Source: Polaribacter atrinae
GTDB taxonomy: Bacteria; Bacteroidota; Bacteroidia; Flavobacteriales; Flavobacteriaceae
Direction: 5' to 3'
Length of the DNA: 64,000 nt
Assembly (NCBI RefSeq): GCF_038023995.1
Contig: NZ_CP150660.1
Span: 2,354,501-2,418,500, forward strand
Numbering within the stretch: the first letter of the stretch is position 1; each line of letters opens with the position of its first letter. The position numbers and the translations under genes are program-made. This document shows positions 7,197-16,409 of the stretch, in pieces. Under the pieces are notes generated by a model. It was not told the origin of the DNA. It saw nothing but the letters and a program-made list of their open reading frames with translations, and did not search any database.

Positions 7197-9494
7197 ATGA
7201 AAGCCTTTTCTTCTCTTATATCTGTACTTATAATTATTGGAGTTATTTTTTGGAGTTTTTCAGATTTAAAACCCACTTATTCTCCCAAAAAGATAACATC
7301 AAAAAACGAATTTTCTATTAACAATGCCTTATATCATTTAAAAAATATTAGCAAAGAGGCACATTATACCGGTTCTAAAAACCATAAAGAAGTGCAGAAC
7401 TACATTATACATGAACTTCAGAAAATGGGATTGAAAACGGAAATTCAAACGCAAACAGCCATTAACAAAAAATGGTTTGCAGCTACCACAGCAGAAAATA
7501 TATTAGCTAGAATTAAAGGTTCTGAAAACGGAAAAGCGTTAATGCTCTTAACGCATTACGATTCTAACCCGCATTCTTCTTTGGGAGCAAGTGATGCTGG
7601 TTCTGGAGTAGTTACTATTTTAGAAGGAATTAGAGTTTTCTTAGAAAAAAATAAACAGCCTAAAAACGATATTATTATTCTTATTTCTGATGCAGAAGAA
7701 CTCGGTTTACTGGGTGCACAAGCTTTTGTTGATGAACATCCTTGGACAAAAGATATTGGTTTGGTATTAAATTTTGAAGCTCGCGGAACTGGAGGTCCAA
7801 GTTATATGTTAATGGAAACCAATGGAAAAAACAGCAAGTTATTGTCTGAGTTTATGGCTGCAAAACCAAATTATCCTGCAGCAAATTCATTAATGTACAG
7901 TATTTATAAAAAATTACCAAACGATACAGATTTAACTATTTTTAGAGAAAAAGGAGACATAAACGGATTCAATTTTGCCTTTATTGGTGATCATTTCGAT
8001 TATCATACTGCACAAGATTCTTATGAGCGTTTAGACAGAGAAACACTTTTACATCAGGCAGATTATTTTACGTCTACTGTAAATTATTTTGCAAATTCAG
8101 ATCTAACAGATTTAAATTCTGATGAAGATTTTGTTTACGTAAATTTTCCGTTGGTAAAATTAGCTACTTATCCTTTTTCTTGGGTTTCAGCGATGCTGAT
8201 TAGCGCTTTCATCCTATTTTTAGTATTACTTTTCTTCGGATTTAAAAAAGATAAACTATCCTTAAAAGGAATTTTAAAAGGTTTTGGAGCCTTTATTTTG
8301 GCTATTCTCTTATGCGGAGGAGTTTCTTTTGGTTTATGGAAGCTACTTTTACTAGTTCATCTTCAATATAAAGACATTTTACACGGTTTTACCTATAATG
8401 GATATCAATATATAGCTGCGTTTGTATTTCTTAATTTATGGGTCTTATTTAAAGTCTATAAATATACTTCTAATCACAAAAAAACTACCGATTTAATAAT
8501 TGCGCCAATAATAGTTTGGTTCATTATTAACTTCTTTATAAATGTGTATTTAAAAGGTGCTGGTTTTTTTATCATTCCGGTGTTTGCTGCATTGATCATT
8601 TTAGCCGTTAATATTTTTGTAAATTTAGAAGAGAAGTCCAAACCAATCTTGTTTACCATTTTATCAATTCCAACTATCTATATTTTTGCGCCCTTAATTA
8701 AAATGTTTCCGGTTGGTCTCGGTTTAAAAATAGTGTCTGTAAGCGGCATTTTAATTGCCTTGGTTTTTGGGTTGATGATGCTATCATTGCATCAAAAGAA
8801 AACTTTTTGGATGCAAAAAACGGTGGGTTTGTTCGCTATTATTTTCTTTGGATTGGCAACCTACAATAGTGGTTTTTCTGTTGATAATAAAAAACCAAAT
8901 AGCATTGTGTATATTGAGAACTCTGATGATAAAACCGCCTTTTTTGGAACTTACGATACCACTTTAGACACCTACACCAAACAATTTTTTGACGAAAATG
9001 CAGTAAAAGGAAGCATTGCAAATGCAGAAACCAAAAGTAAATACAATACGCGCTTTACCTATTATAAAAAAACGGAGTTTAAAAACATTAGCGCTGCTAA
9101 CTTAGAAACAGTACTAGATACTATTATTGGAGACAAGCGTTTTTTAGAATTCACCGTTTCCTCCAATAGAAAAGTGAATAAATTAGAGTTTATCACTAAA
9201 AAGGAATTGAAGTTGCATCAATTTAAAGTAAATGATGTTTTGGTAAATGACGGGAAAAATTATATTGTAAAAAAAGGGACTTTTCTAGTCTATCATTTAG
9301 CAAACCAAGACAAAGAAGTAACACTTTCATTTAGTGTTTTAAAAGAGGCTGAATTAGACATTGTTATGAATGAAATTTCTTACGACCTATTAGAAAACAA
9401 TCATTTTTCAATTATATCAAGAACAGAAGAAATGATGCCAATGCCTTTTGTTACGAATGATGCTATTATTATTTCTAAAAAGTTAAAATTGTAA
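7197..9494 (+). CDS. M28-family membrane metallopeptidase
   Basis: The product is 765 aa. One N-terminal membrane anchor (residues 4-22) is followed by a zinc aminopeptidase domain: first ligands in LLTHYDSNPHSSLGASDAGSGV (His, then bridging Asp), catalytic Glu in SDAEELGLLGA, a later ligand in EARGTGG and the last His in DYHTAQDSYERL. A polytopic region (about 325-560, roughly eight helices) and a soluble beta-rich C-terminus follow. This resembles the ER Fxna/YfbL-like M28 family with membrane domains. The peptidase most likely faces the periplasm. No operon partner is seen. Confidence 0.9.
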   Translation: MKAFSSLISVLIIIGVIFWSFSDLKPTYSPKKITSKNEFSINNALYHLKNISKEAHYTGSKNHKEVQNYIIHELQKMGLKTEIQTQTAINKKWFAATTAENILARIKGSENGKALMLLTHYDSNPHSSLGASDAGSGVVTILEGIRVFLEKNKQPKNDIIILISDAEELGLLGAQAFVDEHPWTKDIGLVLNFEARGTGGPSYMLMETNGKNSKLLSEFMAAKPNYPAANSLMYSIYKKLPNDTDLTIFREKGDINGFNFAFIGDHFDYHTAQDSYERLDRETLLHQADYFTSTVNYFANSDLTDLNSDEDFVYVNFPLVKLATYPFSWVSAMLISAFILFLVLLFFGFKKDKLSLKGILKGFGAFILAILLCGGVSFGLWKLLLLVHLQYKDILHGFTYNGYQYIAAFVFLNLWVLFKVYKYTSNHKKTTDLIIAPIIVWFIINFFINVYLKGAGFFIIPVFAALIILAVNIFVNLEEKSKPILFTILSIPTIYIFAPLIKMFPVGLGLKIVSVSGILIALVFGLMMLSLHQKKTFWMQKTVGLFAIIFFGLATYNSGFSVDNKKPNSIVYIENSDDKTAFFGTYDTTLDTYTKQFFDENAVKGSIANAETKSKYNTRFTYYKKTEFKNISAANLETVLDTIIGDKRFLEFTVSSNRKVNKLEFITKKELKLHQFKVNDVLVNDGKNYIVKKGTFLVYHLANQDKEVTLSFSVLKEAELDIVMNEISYDLLENNHFSIISRTEEMMPMPFVTNDAIIISKKLKL

Positions 9495-9563
9495 AATTAA
9501 GAGGTTGAAAATAAAACTTTACACTATAGCTTGGCAATTAATCTTCTAATAACGAATAGTGCA

Positions 9564-9701
9564 CAAACAAGTCTAGCCCTGATTGAAACGGCATCCTTTT
9601 TTATGTCTGTTCGAGTGATTTTTATGACAAAGGAAGAAAAATTGTATCGAGAACAGTAGAAAAAAGATATAGTGGAAAGCAGGTAACAGCTTCTAAAAAA
9701 A
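9564..9701 (+). ncRNA. Candidate structured RNA, copy 1 of a two-copy intergenic family
   Basis: The element begins near AAACAAGTCTAGCCCTGATT and ends in AACAGCTTCTAAAAAA. Its stems are AGC 9575-9577 with GCT 9689-9691, CCTG 9578-9581 with CAGG 9680-9683, ATCCTTTTT with AAAAAGAT (9593-9601 and 9661-9668), and CTGTTC with GAACAG (9607-9612, 9651-9656). A second copy on the opposite strand at 53727-53815 keeps the fold with a shorter hairpin and a compensatory CCAG/CTGG stem. It lies downstream of the M28 gene and ends in an A-run, not a T-run, so it is not a simple terminator. Confidence 0.6.
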
Positions 9702-9721
9702 CATGACTAAGATTTAATTTA

Positions 9722-9760
9722 AAACAAAAAAACATCCTGATTTCTCAGGATGCTTTTAAA
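9722..9760 (-). terminator. Intrinsic terminator of pyk
   Basis: The stem CATCCTGA (9733-9740) pairs with TCAGGATG (9745-9752) around a 4-base loop. Read on the minus strand it is followed by seven T residues. It lies 28 bp past the pyk stop. Confidence 0.85.
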
Positions 9761-9779
9761 ATATATTTTTAAGCTATTT

Positions 9780-11207
9780 TTAATCTATTTCAGATACTCT
9801 TAAAGTATTTACCATTCCTTTTGCTTCTACTGGCATAGAGGTAAGGTTAATCATTAAATCTCCATCTTTAACAAATCCTTTTTCTTTAGATATTTTATTA
9901 ATATCTACAACAGTATCATCTGTACTTAAGTTTTTGTCATAATAAAAAGCTTTTACACCCCAAAGTAAGTTTAGTTTTCCTAAAATTCTTCTTTCTGATG
10001 AAAATGCCAATATTTTAGCTTGTGGTCTCCATGCAGAAATTTGGAATGCTGTATAACCACTATTTGTTAAAGTAGAAATTGCGGTTGCATCGATGTCATT
10101 AGCCATTAAAGCTGCGTGATGACAAACCGATTTTGTAATAAATCTGTTTGTTCTAATATGTGGCGCTTCATGAGGTACTTTAATCATTCTAGAGTTTTCA
10201 ACAGCTCTAATAATTTCAGACATTTTCTGAATTACTTTTAAAGGATGTTTCCCTACAGAAGTTTCTCCAGATAACATTACAGCATCTGCTCCGTCCATAA
10301 TAGAATTAGCAACATCATTTACTTCTGCTCTTGTAGGAACAGGGTTATCAATCATTGTTTCCATCATTTGAGTTGCAATAATTACAGGAATTCTTGCTCT
10401 CTTAGCACGTCTTACTAATTTTTTCTGAATTAATGGAACGTCTTGCATAGGAATTTCTACTCCTAAATCTCCACGAGCAACCATTAAACCATCACAAAAA
10501 GGAATTAATGCATCTATATTTGCAACTGCCTCTGGTTTTTCTATTTTAGCAATTACCGGCACTCTATAATCTGAATGCTCGTCTATTAAATCACGTAACA
10601 TTCTTAAATCTTCTGGTGTTCTTACAAAAGAAAGTGCCATCCAATCTACATTTAAACCTAAAGCAAAAACGGCATCTTCTTTATCTTTTTCTGTTAAAGC
10701 TGGTAAAGAAATAGCAGTGTTTGGTAAGTTTACTCCTTTTTTAGATTTTAAAGGCCCTCCAACAACGGTTCTTACAACAACTTCTTTGTCTTTATCTGTA
10801 GAAACTACTTCAAATAACAATTTACCATCATCTACCATAATATGCTCTCCAACTTTTACGTCTTTAGGAAAACGTTGGTACGTCATAAATGCTTTTTTGT
10901 TGGTACCAATACATCTTTCTGTTGTAAAAGTAAACAAGTCTCCATCATTTAAAACAACATCTTCTTCCATAACTCCTACACGAAGTTTTGGTCCTTGTAA
11001 ATCTGCTAAAATGGCAACATTAAATCCTTCTTCTTCATTAATTTCTCTAATTCTTAGCACGTTTTGTTTTACAACATCGTAATCTGCATGAGAAAAATTA
11101 ATTCTAAAAACGTTGACACCTGCAATTGCCAACTCTTTCATCTTTTCTTTAGTGTCTATTGCTGGACCTAAGGTTGCAACTATTTTTGTTTTTTTGTAGT
11201 CTTTCAT
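9780..11207 (-). CDS. pyk: Pyruvate kinase
   Basis: The product is 475 aa and catalyses phosphoenolpyruvate + ADP to pyruvate + ATP, the last step of glycolysis. Visible motifs are KIVATLGPA at the N-terminus, DLQGPKLRVG, a B domain (about 70-165) and the active-site signature VIAKIEKPEAV with the catalytic Lys. MVARGDLGVEI, PVIIATQMMETM and DGADAVMLSGETSVG follow. The allosteric C-domain is complete. It follows the IPExxxVDY gene after 2 bp and is the last gene of the run. Confidence 0.97.
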   Translation of the reverse strand: MKDYKKTKIVATLGPAIDTKEKMKELAIAGVNVFRINFSHADYDVVKQNVLRIREINEEEGFNVAILADLQGPKLRVGVMEEDVVLNDGDLFTFTTERCIGTNKKAFMTYQRFPKDVKVGEHIMVDDGKLLFEVVSTDKDKEVVVRTVVGGPLKSKKGVNLPNTAISLPALTEKDKEDAVFALGLNVDWMALSFVRTPEDLRMLRDLIDEHSDYRVPVIAKIEKPEAVANIDALIPFCDGLMVARGDLGVEIPMQDVPLIQKKLVRRAKRARIPVIIATQMMETMIDNPVPTRAEVNDVANSIMDGADAVMLSGETSVGKHPLKVIQKMSEIIRAVENSRMIKVPHEAPHIRTNRFITKSVCHHAALMANDIDATAISTLTNSGYTAFQISAWRPQAKILAFSSERRILGKLNLLWGVKAFYYDKNLSTDDTVVDINKISKEKGFVKDGDLMINLTSMPVEAKGMVNTLRVSEID

Positions 11208-11209
11208 GT

Positions 11210-11680
11210 TTAAAATATTAAAAAGTCTTTAGACTTTAAGGTGTTTTTATCTATTGAATATGCGGTAATTACATTCTCAATACTTTTAATTCTATTTAAT
11301 GTCTTCATAACAAACTCATACTCTATATCTCCACAAATTTTTATAAAAAAATCTACTTTTTTCTTTTCTGGAATTAGATATGTTATTGTTTCTGATGTTA
11401 ATAATAACTCGTTAGACGCTGTTTGGTTTTCTGTTCTATAACTGTTCGTTATTAGAAACCAGACGTAATCATATTCTATATTTTCGTAATTATATATAGA
11501 AAAAGAGGCTTTCTTTTCTTCTATAACAAATTCTAAATCTTCTTTTGCTTTATAAAACCTGGTATTTAGGTTTTTATTTAATAAGTAGGCAAGTTTATAG
11601 TCTTCTAAAGTAGAATGGATTCCTATTAAAGAATATTCTTCTTCGCAAAATTCGTCCATTTCTAAAGCGTGTACCTGCAT
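11210..11680 (-). CDS. IPExxxVDY-family protein
   Basis: The product is 156 aa with the signature IPEKKKVDFFIKI in its C-terminal half, which names this Bacteroidetes family. It has no signal peptide or membrane helix. Family members of unknown function are regularly encoded between rnc and pyk in Flavobacteriia, as here; it abuts pyk by 2 bp. Confidence 0.85.
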   Translation of the reverse strand: MQVHALEMDEFCEEEYSLIGIHSTLEDYKLAYLLNKNLNTRFYKAKEDLEFVIEEKKASFSIYNYENIEYDYVWFLITNSYRTENQTASNELLLTSETITYLIPEKKKVDFFIKICGDIEYEFVMKTLNRIKSIENVITAYSIDKNTLKSKDFLIF

Positions 11681-11713
11681 AGATTATAACTAATACTCGT
11701 TTTTATGAAAAAA

Positions 11714-11721
11714 CAAAATTA
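11714..11721 (-). promoter_or_regulatory. -7 box upstream of the IPExxxVDY-pyk pair
   Basis: On the minus strand the site reads TAATTTTG, an exact TAnnTTTG match, 33 bp upstream of the start codon. No clear TTTG -33 element is seen. Confidence 0.45.
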
Positions 11722-11772
11722 CTAATTGTTTATGAACTTTACCGTTAATTTTAACGAAAACGTTATCGTGAG

Positions 11773-12510
11773 TTAGCCTAAATTAATTTCTTTTTGAAAT
11801 GCAAAATAGACTCTTTTAGCAGCTTGCTCTTCTGCTTTTTTCTTAGAAGTAGCTCTACCTTTAGCTATCTGTTCTCCGTCTATACTTACCTTTACACTAA
11901 AGTGTTTGATAGCTTCGTTACCAGAATCTTCATAGGTTTCAAAAGTATATTTCTTCTTTTGTTTCTGACACCATTCTATAATAAGACCTTTGTAGCTAGT
12001 AACTTTTCCTTCTAGCTTTTCAATATCTACATAAGGAACAATTACATTCTCATAAATAAATTTCTGGCAAGTATTGTAGTTTTTATCTAAATAAATAGCA
12101 CCTACTAATGCTTCAAAAATATTACCATGAATGTTATCTCCAACATTAGCTTGATCTATATTACTTTTTACGAAACGTATTAAGTTTAAATCTTTTCCTA
12201 ATTCATTTAAATGCTCTCTACTAACAATTTTAGAGCGCATTTGTGTAAGGTAACCTTCGCTACCTGTAGGTACTTTTTTATATAAATACGATGCAATTAC
12301 AGACCCTAAAATAGAATCTCCTAAAAACTCCAAACGTTCGTAATTAATAGGTATTCCTTTGCTGTCTAACATTTGCACAGATCTATGTGTAAATGCCTTT
12401 TTGTATTTATTTATTCTTCTAGGAGAAAAATTAAGTAGTTTTTTTAATTCGTTGTATAATCGTGCATCCTCTTCACTGTGAGGTTTTACTATTTTACGAA
12501 TAAAATTCAT
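11773..12510 (-). CDS. rnc: Ribonuclease III
   Basis: The product is 245 aa, an endonuclease that processes rRNA and other double-stranded RNA. The catalytic signature YERLEFLGDSILG gives Mg-binding acidic residues, and a second acidic cluster is in GNIFEALVGAIYLD. A C-terminal dsRNA-binding domain (about 170-240) ends with the basic helix ATSKKKAEEQAAKRVY. It begins 6 bp after fabF, so fabF and rnc are co-transcribed, a common bacterial arrangement. Confidence 0.96.
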   Translation of the reverse strand: MNFIRKIVKPHSEEDARLYNELKKLLNFSPRRINKYKKAFTHRSVQMLDSKGIPINYERLEFLGDSILGSVIASYLYKKVPTGSEGYLTQMRSKIVSREHLNELGKDLNLIRFVKSNIDQANVGDNIHGNIFEALVGAIYLDKNYNTCQKFIYENVIVPYVDIEKLEGKVTSYKGLIIEWCQKQKKKYTFETYEDSGNEAIKHFSVKVSIDGEQIAKGRATSKKKAEEQAAKRVYFAFQKEINLG

Positions 12511-12516
12511 AGAGTA

Positions 12517-13770
12517 TTATTCATCTAGTTTTTTAAATGCAACACATGCATTATGCCCACCAAAACCAAAAGTATTACTCATAGCAATATTAATCTCTCG
12601 CTTTTGAGCTTTATTTAAAGTTAAGTTTAATTCTGGATTGATATTTTCATCTACATTAACATGATTAATTGTTGGAGGTACAATGCCATGTTTCATGGCT
12701 AAAATTGCGGCTATAGACTCTATAGCTCCTGCAGCTCCTAACAAGTGACCTGTCATAGATTTTGTAGAGTTGATATTAATATTCTTAGCATGCTCTCCAA
12801 AAACTGCAGAAATAGCTTTCAATTCTGCAACATCTCCTAACGGAGTAGAAGTACCATGTGTATTAATATGATCTACATCTTCTGGTTTAATTCCTGCATT
12901 TTCTAAGCAGTTATTCATTACAGCAATCACACCTATTCCTTCTGGATGTGGTGCCGTCATATGGTGAGCATCAGAAGACATTCCTCCTCCAATAACCTCA
13001 GCATAAATTTTTGCCCCTCTAGCTTTAGCATGCTCATAGCTTTCTAAAACCAAAGCACCTGCTCCTTCACCTAACACAAAACCATCTCGTTCTGCATCAA
13101 AAGGTCTAGACGCTGTTTCTGGACTTTCGTTTCTTGTAGACAAGGCGTGCATGGCATTAAAACCACCAACACCAGAAATTACAACTGCAGCTTCAGAGCC
13201 ACCAGTTACAATAACATCACAAGTACCTAAACGAATATAATTTAAAGCATCTATCATTGCATTCGCAGATGACGCACATGCAGAAACCGTAGTATAGTTT
13301 GGCCCCATAAATCCATTTTTAATAGAAATATTTCCTGGCGCAATATCTGCAATCATTTTTGGGATAAAAAATGGGTTAAATTTTGGCGTACCATCTCCGG
13401 CTCCAAAATTTATAGCTTCGTTTTGAAAAGTTTCTAAGCCTCCAATTCCTGCTCCCCAAATTACACCAACGCGTAATTTGTTTAATTTTTCTAGATCAAA
13501 ATTTGCATCTGCAATAGCCTCATCAGAAGCTACCATTGCATACTGCGTAAATGGATCCATTTTTCTAGCGTCCTTTCTATTAATAAAGTCCGTTACTTCA
13601 AAGTTTTTTAATTCACATGCAAAACGAGTTTTGAACTTGGCAGCATCAAACCGCTTGATAGGTGCTGCACCGCTAACTCCGTTAACTAAAGCATTCCAAT
13701 ACTCTTCAATATTATTACCAATTGGCGTAAGTGCGCCAAGTCCAGTGACTACAACTCGTTTTAACTGCAT
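12517..13770 (-). CDS. fabF: Beta-ketoacyl-ACP synthase II
   Basis: The product is 417 aa and condenses malonyl-ACP with acyl-ACP in fatty-acid elongation. The active-site Cys is in TVSACASSANAM (about 163). The two His are in NTHGTSTPLGD and SMTGHLLGAAGA, completing the Cys-His-His triad. It starts 6 bp after acpP and precedes rnc. Length is standard for FabF. Confidence 0.97.
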   Translation of the reverse strand: MQLKRVVVTGLGALTPIGNNIEEYWNALVNGVSGAAPIKRFDAAKFKTRFACELKNFEVTDFINRKDARKMDPFTQYAMVASDEAIADANFDLEKLNKLRVGVIWGAGIGGLETFQNEAINFGAGDGTPKFNPFFIPKMIADIAPGNISIKNGFMGPNYTTVSACASSANAMIDALNYIRLGTCDVIVTGGSEAAVVISGVGGFNAMHALSTRNESPETASRPFDAERDGFVLGEGAGALVLESYEHAKARGAKIYAEVIGGGMSSDAHHMTAPHPEGIGVIAVMNNCLENAGIKPEDVDHINTHGTSTPLGDVAELKAISAVFGEHAKNININSTKSMTGHLLGAAGAIESIAAILAMKHGIVPPTINHVNVDENINPELNLTLNKAQKREINIAMSNTFGFGGHNACVAFKKLDE

Positions 13771-13776
13771 ATAAAT

Positions 13777-14013
13777 TTACTTTTTAGCTTCTTCAATATA
13801 GCTTACTGCTTGACCTACTGTTCCGATGTTCTCTGCTTGATCATCTGGTATTTGAATATCAAATTCTTTTTCGAATTCCATAATTAATTCAACAGTATCC
13901 AAAGAATCTGCTCCTAAATCGTTTGTGAAGCTAGCTTCTGTTGTTACTTCGTTATCGTCTACGCCTAATTTGTCTACGATAATAGCTTTTACTCTTGATG
14001 CAATGTCTGACAT
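13777..14013 (-). CDS. acpP: Acyl carrier protein
   Basis: The product is 78 aa, acidic, with the phosphopantetheine attachment site in [13 protein letters not shown] (Ser about 38). It heads the acpP-fabF-rnc run on the minus strand, 6 bp before fabF. Confidence 0.98.
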   Translation of the reverse strand: MSDIASRVKAIIVDKLGVDDNEVTTEASFTNDLGADSLDTVELIMEFEKEFDIQIPDDQAENIGTVGQAVSYIEEAKK

Positions 14014-14044
14014 AATTTTGTGTTTTTTAAAATTTTAATCGGGG

Positions 14045-14052
14045 CAAAAATA
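14045..14052 (-). promoter_or_regulatory. -7 box of the acpP operon
   Basis: The minus strand reads TATTTTTG, an exact TAnnTTTG match 31 bp before the acpP start codon. No convincing -33 element is seen. Confidence 0.45.
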
Positions 14053-14184
14053 CAAATCTTAGCAATTAAAACTAATTTTTGTCCTAAAAATGATTCTTAA
14101 AAGTAAAGAAAAATATTTAATCTTCACTTATAATAATCAATTTGTTAATAATTATTCTTTTTTTTGTAGCTTAGAAATGAAGTT

Positions 14185-14757
14185 ATGAAACGTATAGTTA
14201 TTTTTGCTTCTGGTTCTGGAACGAACGCAGAAAACATTATCAAGTTTTTTAATCATACTAAAACCGCTAAGGTTACTTATGTGCTATGTAACAATGAGCA
14301 TGCCAAAGTGTTTGATAGATGTAAAAAATTAGACATCAAATGTTTACATTTTAAAAAAGAGACTTTTTTTACTTCGGATGAAATCCTAAACCTATTAAAA
14401 GAGCAGGCTGATTACATTATTTTAGCAGGTTTTTTATGGAAAATTCCAACCAAAATTATCGATGCTTTTCCGAATAAAATCATTAATATTCACCCTGCAT
14501 TGTTGCCAAAATATGGCGGAAAAGGGATGTACGGAATGAACGTTCATAAAGCGGTTAAAGAAAATAAAGAATCAGAAACTGGTATTACAATTCACTACGT
14601 AAATGCCAATTATGATGAAGGTGCCATCATTTATCAGGCAAAAACAGCTCTTTTAAGTGAAGATACCCCAGAAAAAATTGCAGAAAAGATCCATATTTTA
14701 GAACAACGTTACTTTCCAAGAGTTATTGAAGATGTAATTTTAGCTATAAATGAGTAA
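14185..14757 (+). CDS. purN: Phosphoribosylglycinamide formyltransferase
   Basis: The product is 190 aa and transfers a formyl group from 10-formyl-THF to GAR in purine synthesis. Motifs are FASGSGTNAENII (phosphate-binding loop), LAGFLWKIP, and INIHPALLPKYGGKGMYG with the catalytic His of the NIHP box. GITIHYVNANYDEG, with the catalytic Asp, is also present. It is divergent from acpP and overlaps the next gene by 8 bp. Confidence 0.96.
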   Translation: MKRIVIFASGSGTNAENIIKFFNHTKTAKVTYVLCNNEHAKVFDRCKKLDIKCLHFKKETFFTSDEILNLLKEQADYIILAGFLWKIPTKIIDAFPNKIINIHPALLPKYGGKGMYGMNVHKAVKENKESETGITIHYVNANYDEGAIIYQAKTALLSEDTPEKIAEKIHILEQRYFPRVIEDVILAINE

Positions 14758-15385
14758 AAAAAAGTTTTATGTTGTTTGGAACGGGCGTAAAAAAGGGGTT
14801 TTTACGTCTTGGAAAGTCTGTAAAAAGCAAATTGATGGTTTTGAAGGTGCACAATACAAATCTTTTGCAGATTTAAATGAAGCCGAAATTGCAGCAACCA
14901 AAAACTATGCAGACTATGTAGGGAAAGACACTAAAAAGAAGACGTTATCATCAACAGAAAAAGAAAAAATTGGGAGACCTATTTTAGAAAGTATTTCTGT
15001 GGATGCAGCTTGTTCTGGAAATCCTGGTAAAATGGAATATAGAGGTGTTTTAACGCATAATAAGCAACAAATTTTTATAAAAGGCCCATTTGCTAGAGGA
15101 ACTAACAATATTGGAGAATTCCTAGCTCTAGTCCACGGAATTGCTTTGTTAAAGAGCAAGAACAAGGAAAATATTCCTATTTATTCCGATTCTAAAATTG
15201 CCATGAGTTGGGTAAAGCAAAAAAGATGTAAAACCAACATGCATTTTGATGCTTCTAACAAAGATTTATTAGAATTGATTAAAAGAGCAGAAACTTGGCT
15301 AAAAAATAACACGTATAAAAATCCTATTTTGAAATGGGAAACCAAAGCTTGGGGAGAAATTCCTGCAGACTTTGGAAGGAAGTAG
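14750..15385 (+). CDS. Ribonuclease H with N-terminal viroplasmin domain
   Basis: The product is 211 aa. Residues 1-48 form a viroplasmin/caulimovirus-VI hybrid-binding domain (FYVVWNGRKKGVFTSWKVCKKQIDGF). The rest is an RNase H fold with acidic residues in SVDAACSGNPG, EFLALVHGIALL and IPIYSDSKIAMSWV, as in type I RNase H. It degrades RNA in RNA-DNA hybrids. It overlaps purN by 8 bp. A 7-bp tandem repeat begins at the base after its stop. Confidence 0.92.
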   Translation: MSKKKFYVVWNGRKKGVFTSWKVCKKQIDGFEGAQYKSFADLNEAEIAATKNYADYVGKDTKKKTLSSTEKEKIGRPILESISVDAACSGNPGKMEYRGVLTHNKQQIFIKGPFARGTNNIGEFLALVHGIALLKSKNKENIPIYSDSKIAMSWVKQKRCKTNMHFDASNKDLLELIKRAETWLKNNTYKNPILKWETKAWGEIPADFGRK

Positions 15386-15420
15386 TTATCAGTTATCAGT
15401 TATCAGTTATCAGTTATCAG
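15386..15420. repeat. Five tandem TTATCAG heptamers
   Basis: There are five perfect 7-bp copies starting directly after the RNase H stop codon. Because they are non-coding, slippage would not affect a protein. Confidence 0.9.
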
Positions 15421-15486
15421 AATTTAAAAATTCTATGACTTCTATCCAATAGAAAACATAACAATTCTTATTAATACCTACTACCT

Positions 15487-16409
15487 GTCACTTAGAAGTG
15501 TTGAGAAGTCGCATAACAGTGATAACACAAAACCTATCAAACACTATGTGATTTCTCCCAAAAGGTCGGAATGACAAACTGCATAAAAATAAACTCAAAA
15601 CTTGTCACTTCGAAGTATTGAGAAGTCACATAACAGTGATAACACAACAAAACTGAATAGCATTATGGGATTTCTCCCAAAAGGTCGAAATGACAAACTG
15701 CATGTAAAAAAAACCAAAACTTGTCACTTCGAAGTATTGAGAAGTCACATAACAGTGATAACACAAAACTGAACAGTAGTATGTGATTTCTCCTATCGTC
15801 GAAATGACAAACTGCATGTAAAAAAAACCAAAACTTGTCACTTCGAAGTAATGAGAAGTCGCATAACAGTGATAACACAAAACTTAAAAAATAGTATGTG
15901 ATTTCTCCTATCGTCGAAATGACAAACTGTATAAAATAAACCACAAAACTTGTCACTTCGAAGTATTGAGAAGTCACATAACAGTGATAACACAAAAACT
16001 ATCAAACACTATGTGATTTCTCCTAAAAGGTCGGAATGACAAACTGCATAAAAATAAATCATAAAACTTGTCACTTCGAAGTACTGAGAAGTCGCATAAC
16101 AGTGATAACACAAAACTGAACAGTAGTATGTGATTTCTCCTATCGTCGAAATGACAAACTGTATGAAAATAAACCACAAAAATTGTCACTTCGAAGTACT
16201 GAGCAGCCGCATAACAGTGATAACACAAAACTGAATAACATTATGTGATTTCTCCCAAAAGGTCGAAATGACAAACTGTGTAAAAAGAATCTCCAAAACC
16301 TGTCACTTCGAAGTATTGAGAAGTCACATAACAGTGATAACACAACAATACTTAAAAAATAGTATGTGATTTCTCCTATCTTCGGAATGACAAACTGCAT
16401 GAAAATAAA
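15487..16409. repeat. Tandem array of eight ~116-bp imperfect palindromes
   Basis: Units begin at 15487, 15604, 15723, 15837, 15952, 16070, 16185 and 16302 (period 114-119). Each unit pairs GTCACTTCGA with TCGAAATGAC, and inside these GAGAAGTCACATA with TATGTGATTTCTC, giving a ~90-base foldback plus an A-rich linker. Mid-unit sequence defines four types in the order A-B-C-D-A-C-B-D. Diverged single copies occur at 47270-47420, and half copies near 20225 and 21775. Short open frames here are by-products of the repeats, not genes. The array fills the gap between the convergent RNase H and receptor genes. Confidence 0.92.

Noticed and set aside
9600..9660. tRNA-like GTTCGA sequence
   Set aside because: There is no acceptor stem, anticodon arm or D arm around it.
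9591..9701. Intrinsic terminator for the M28 gene
   Set aside because: The hairpin is long and A-rich at its end, with no T-run, and is better explained as the two-copy structured element.
15626..16400. Overlapping short frames of 84-110 aa on the minus strand
   Set aside because: They repeat the same Tyr/Cys/Phe-rich text in step with the 116-bp units and overlap one another; they are by-products of the palindromic array.
15487..16409. CRISPR array
   Set aside because: The whole ~116-bp unit repeats, including the middle, and each unit folds on itself. There is no short repeat alternating with unique spacers and no cas gene.
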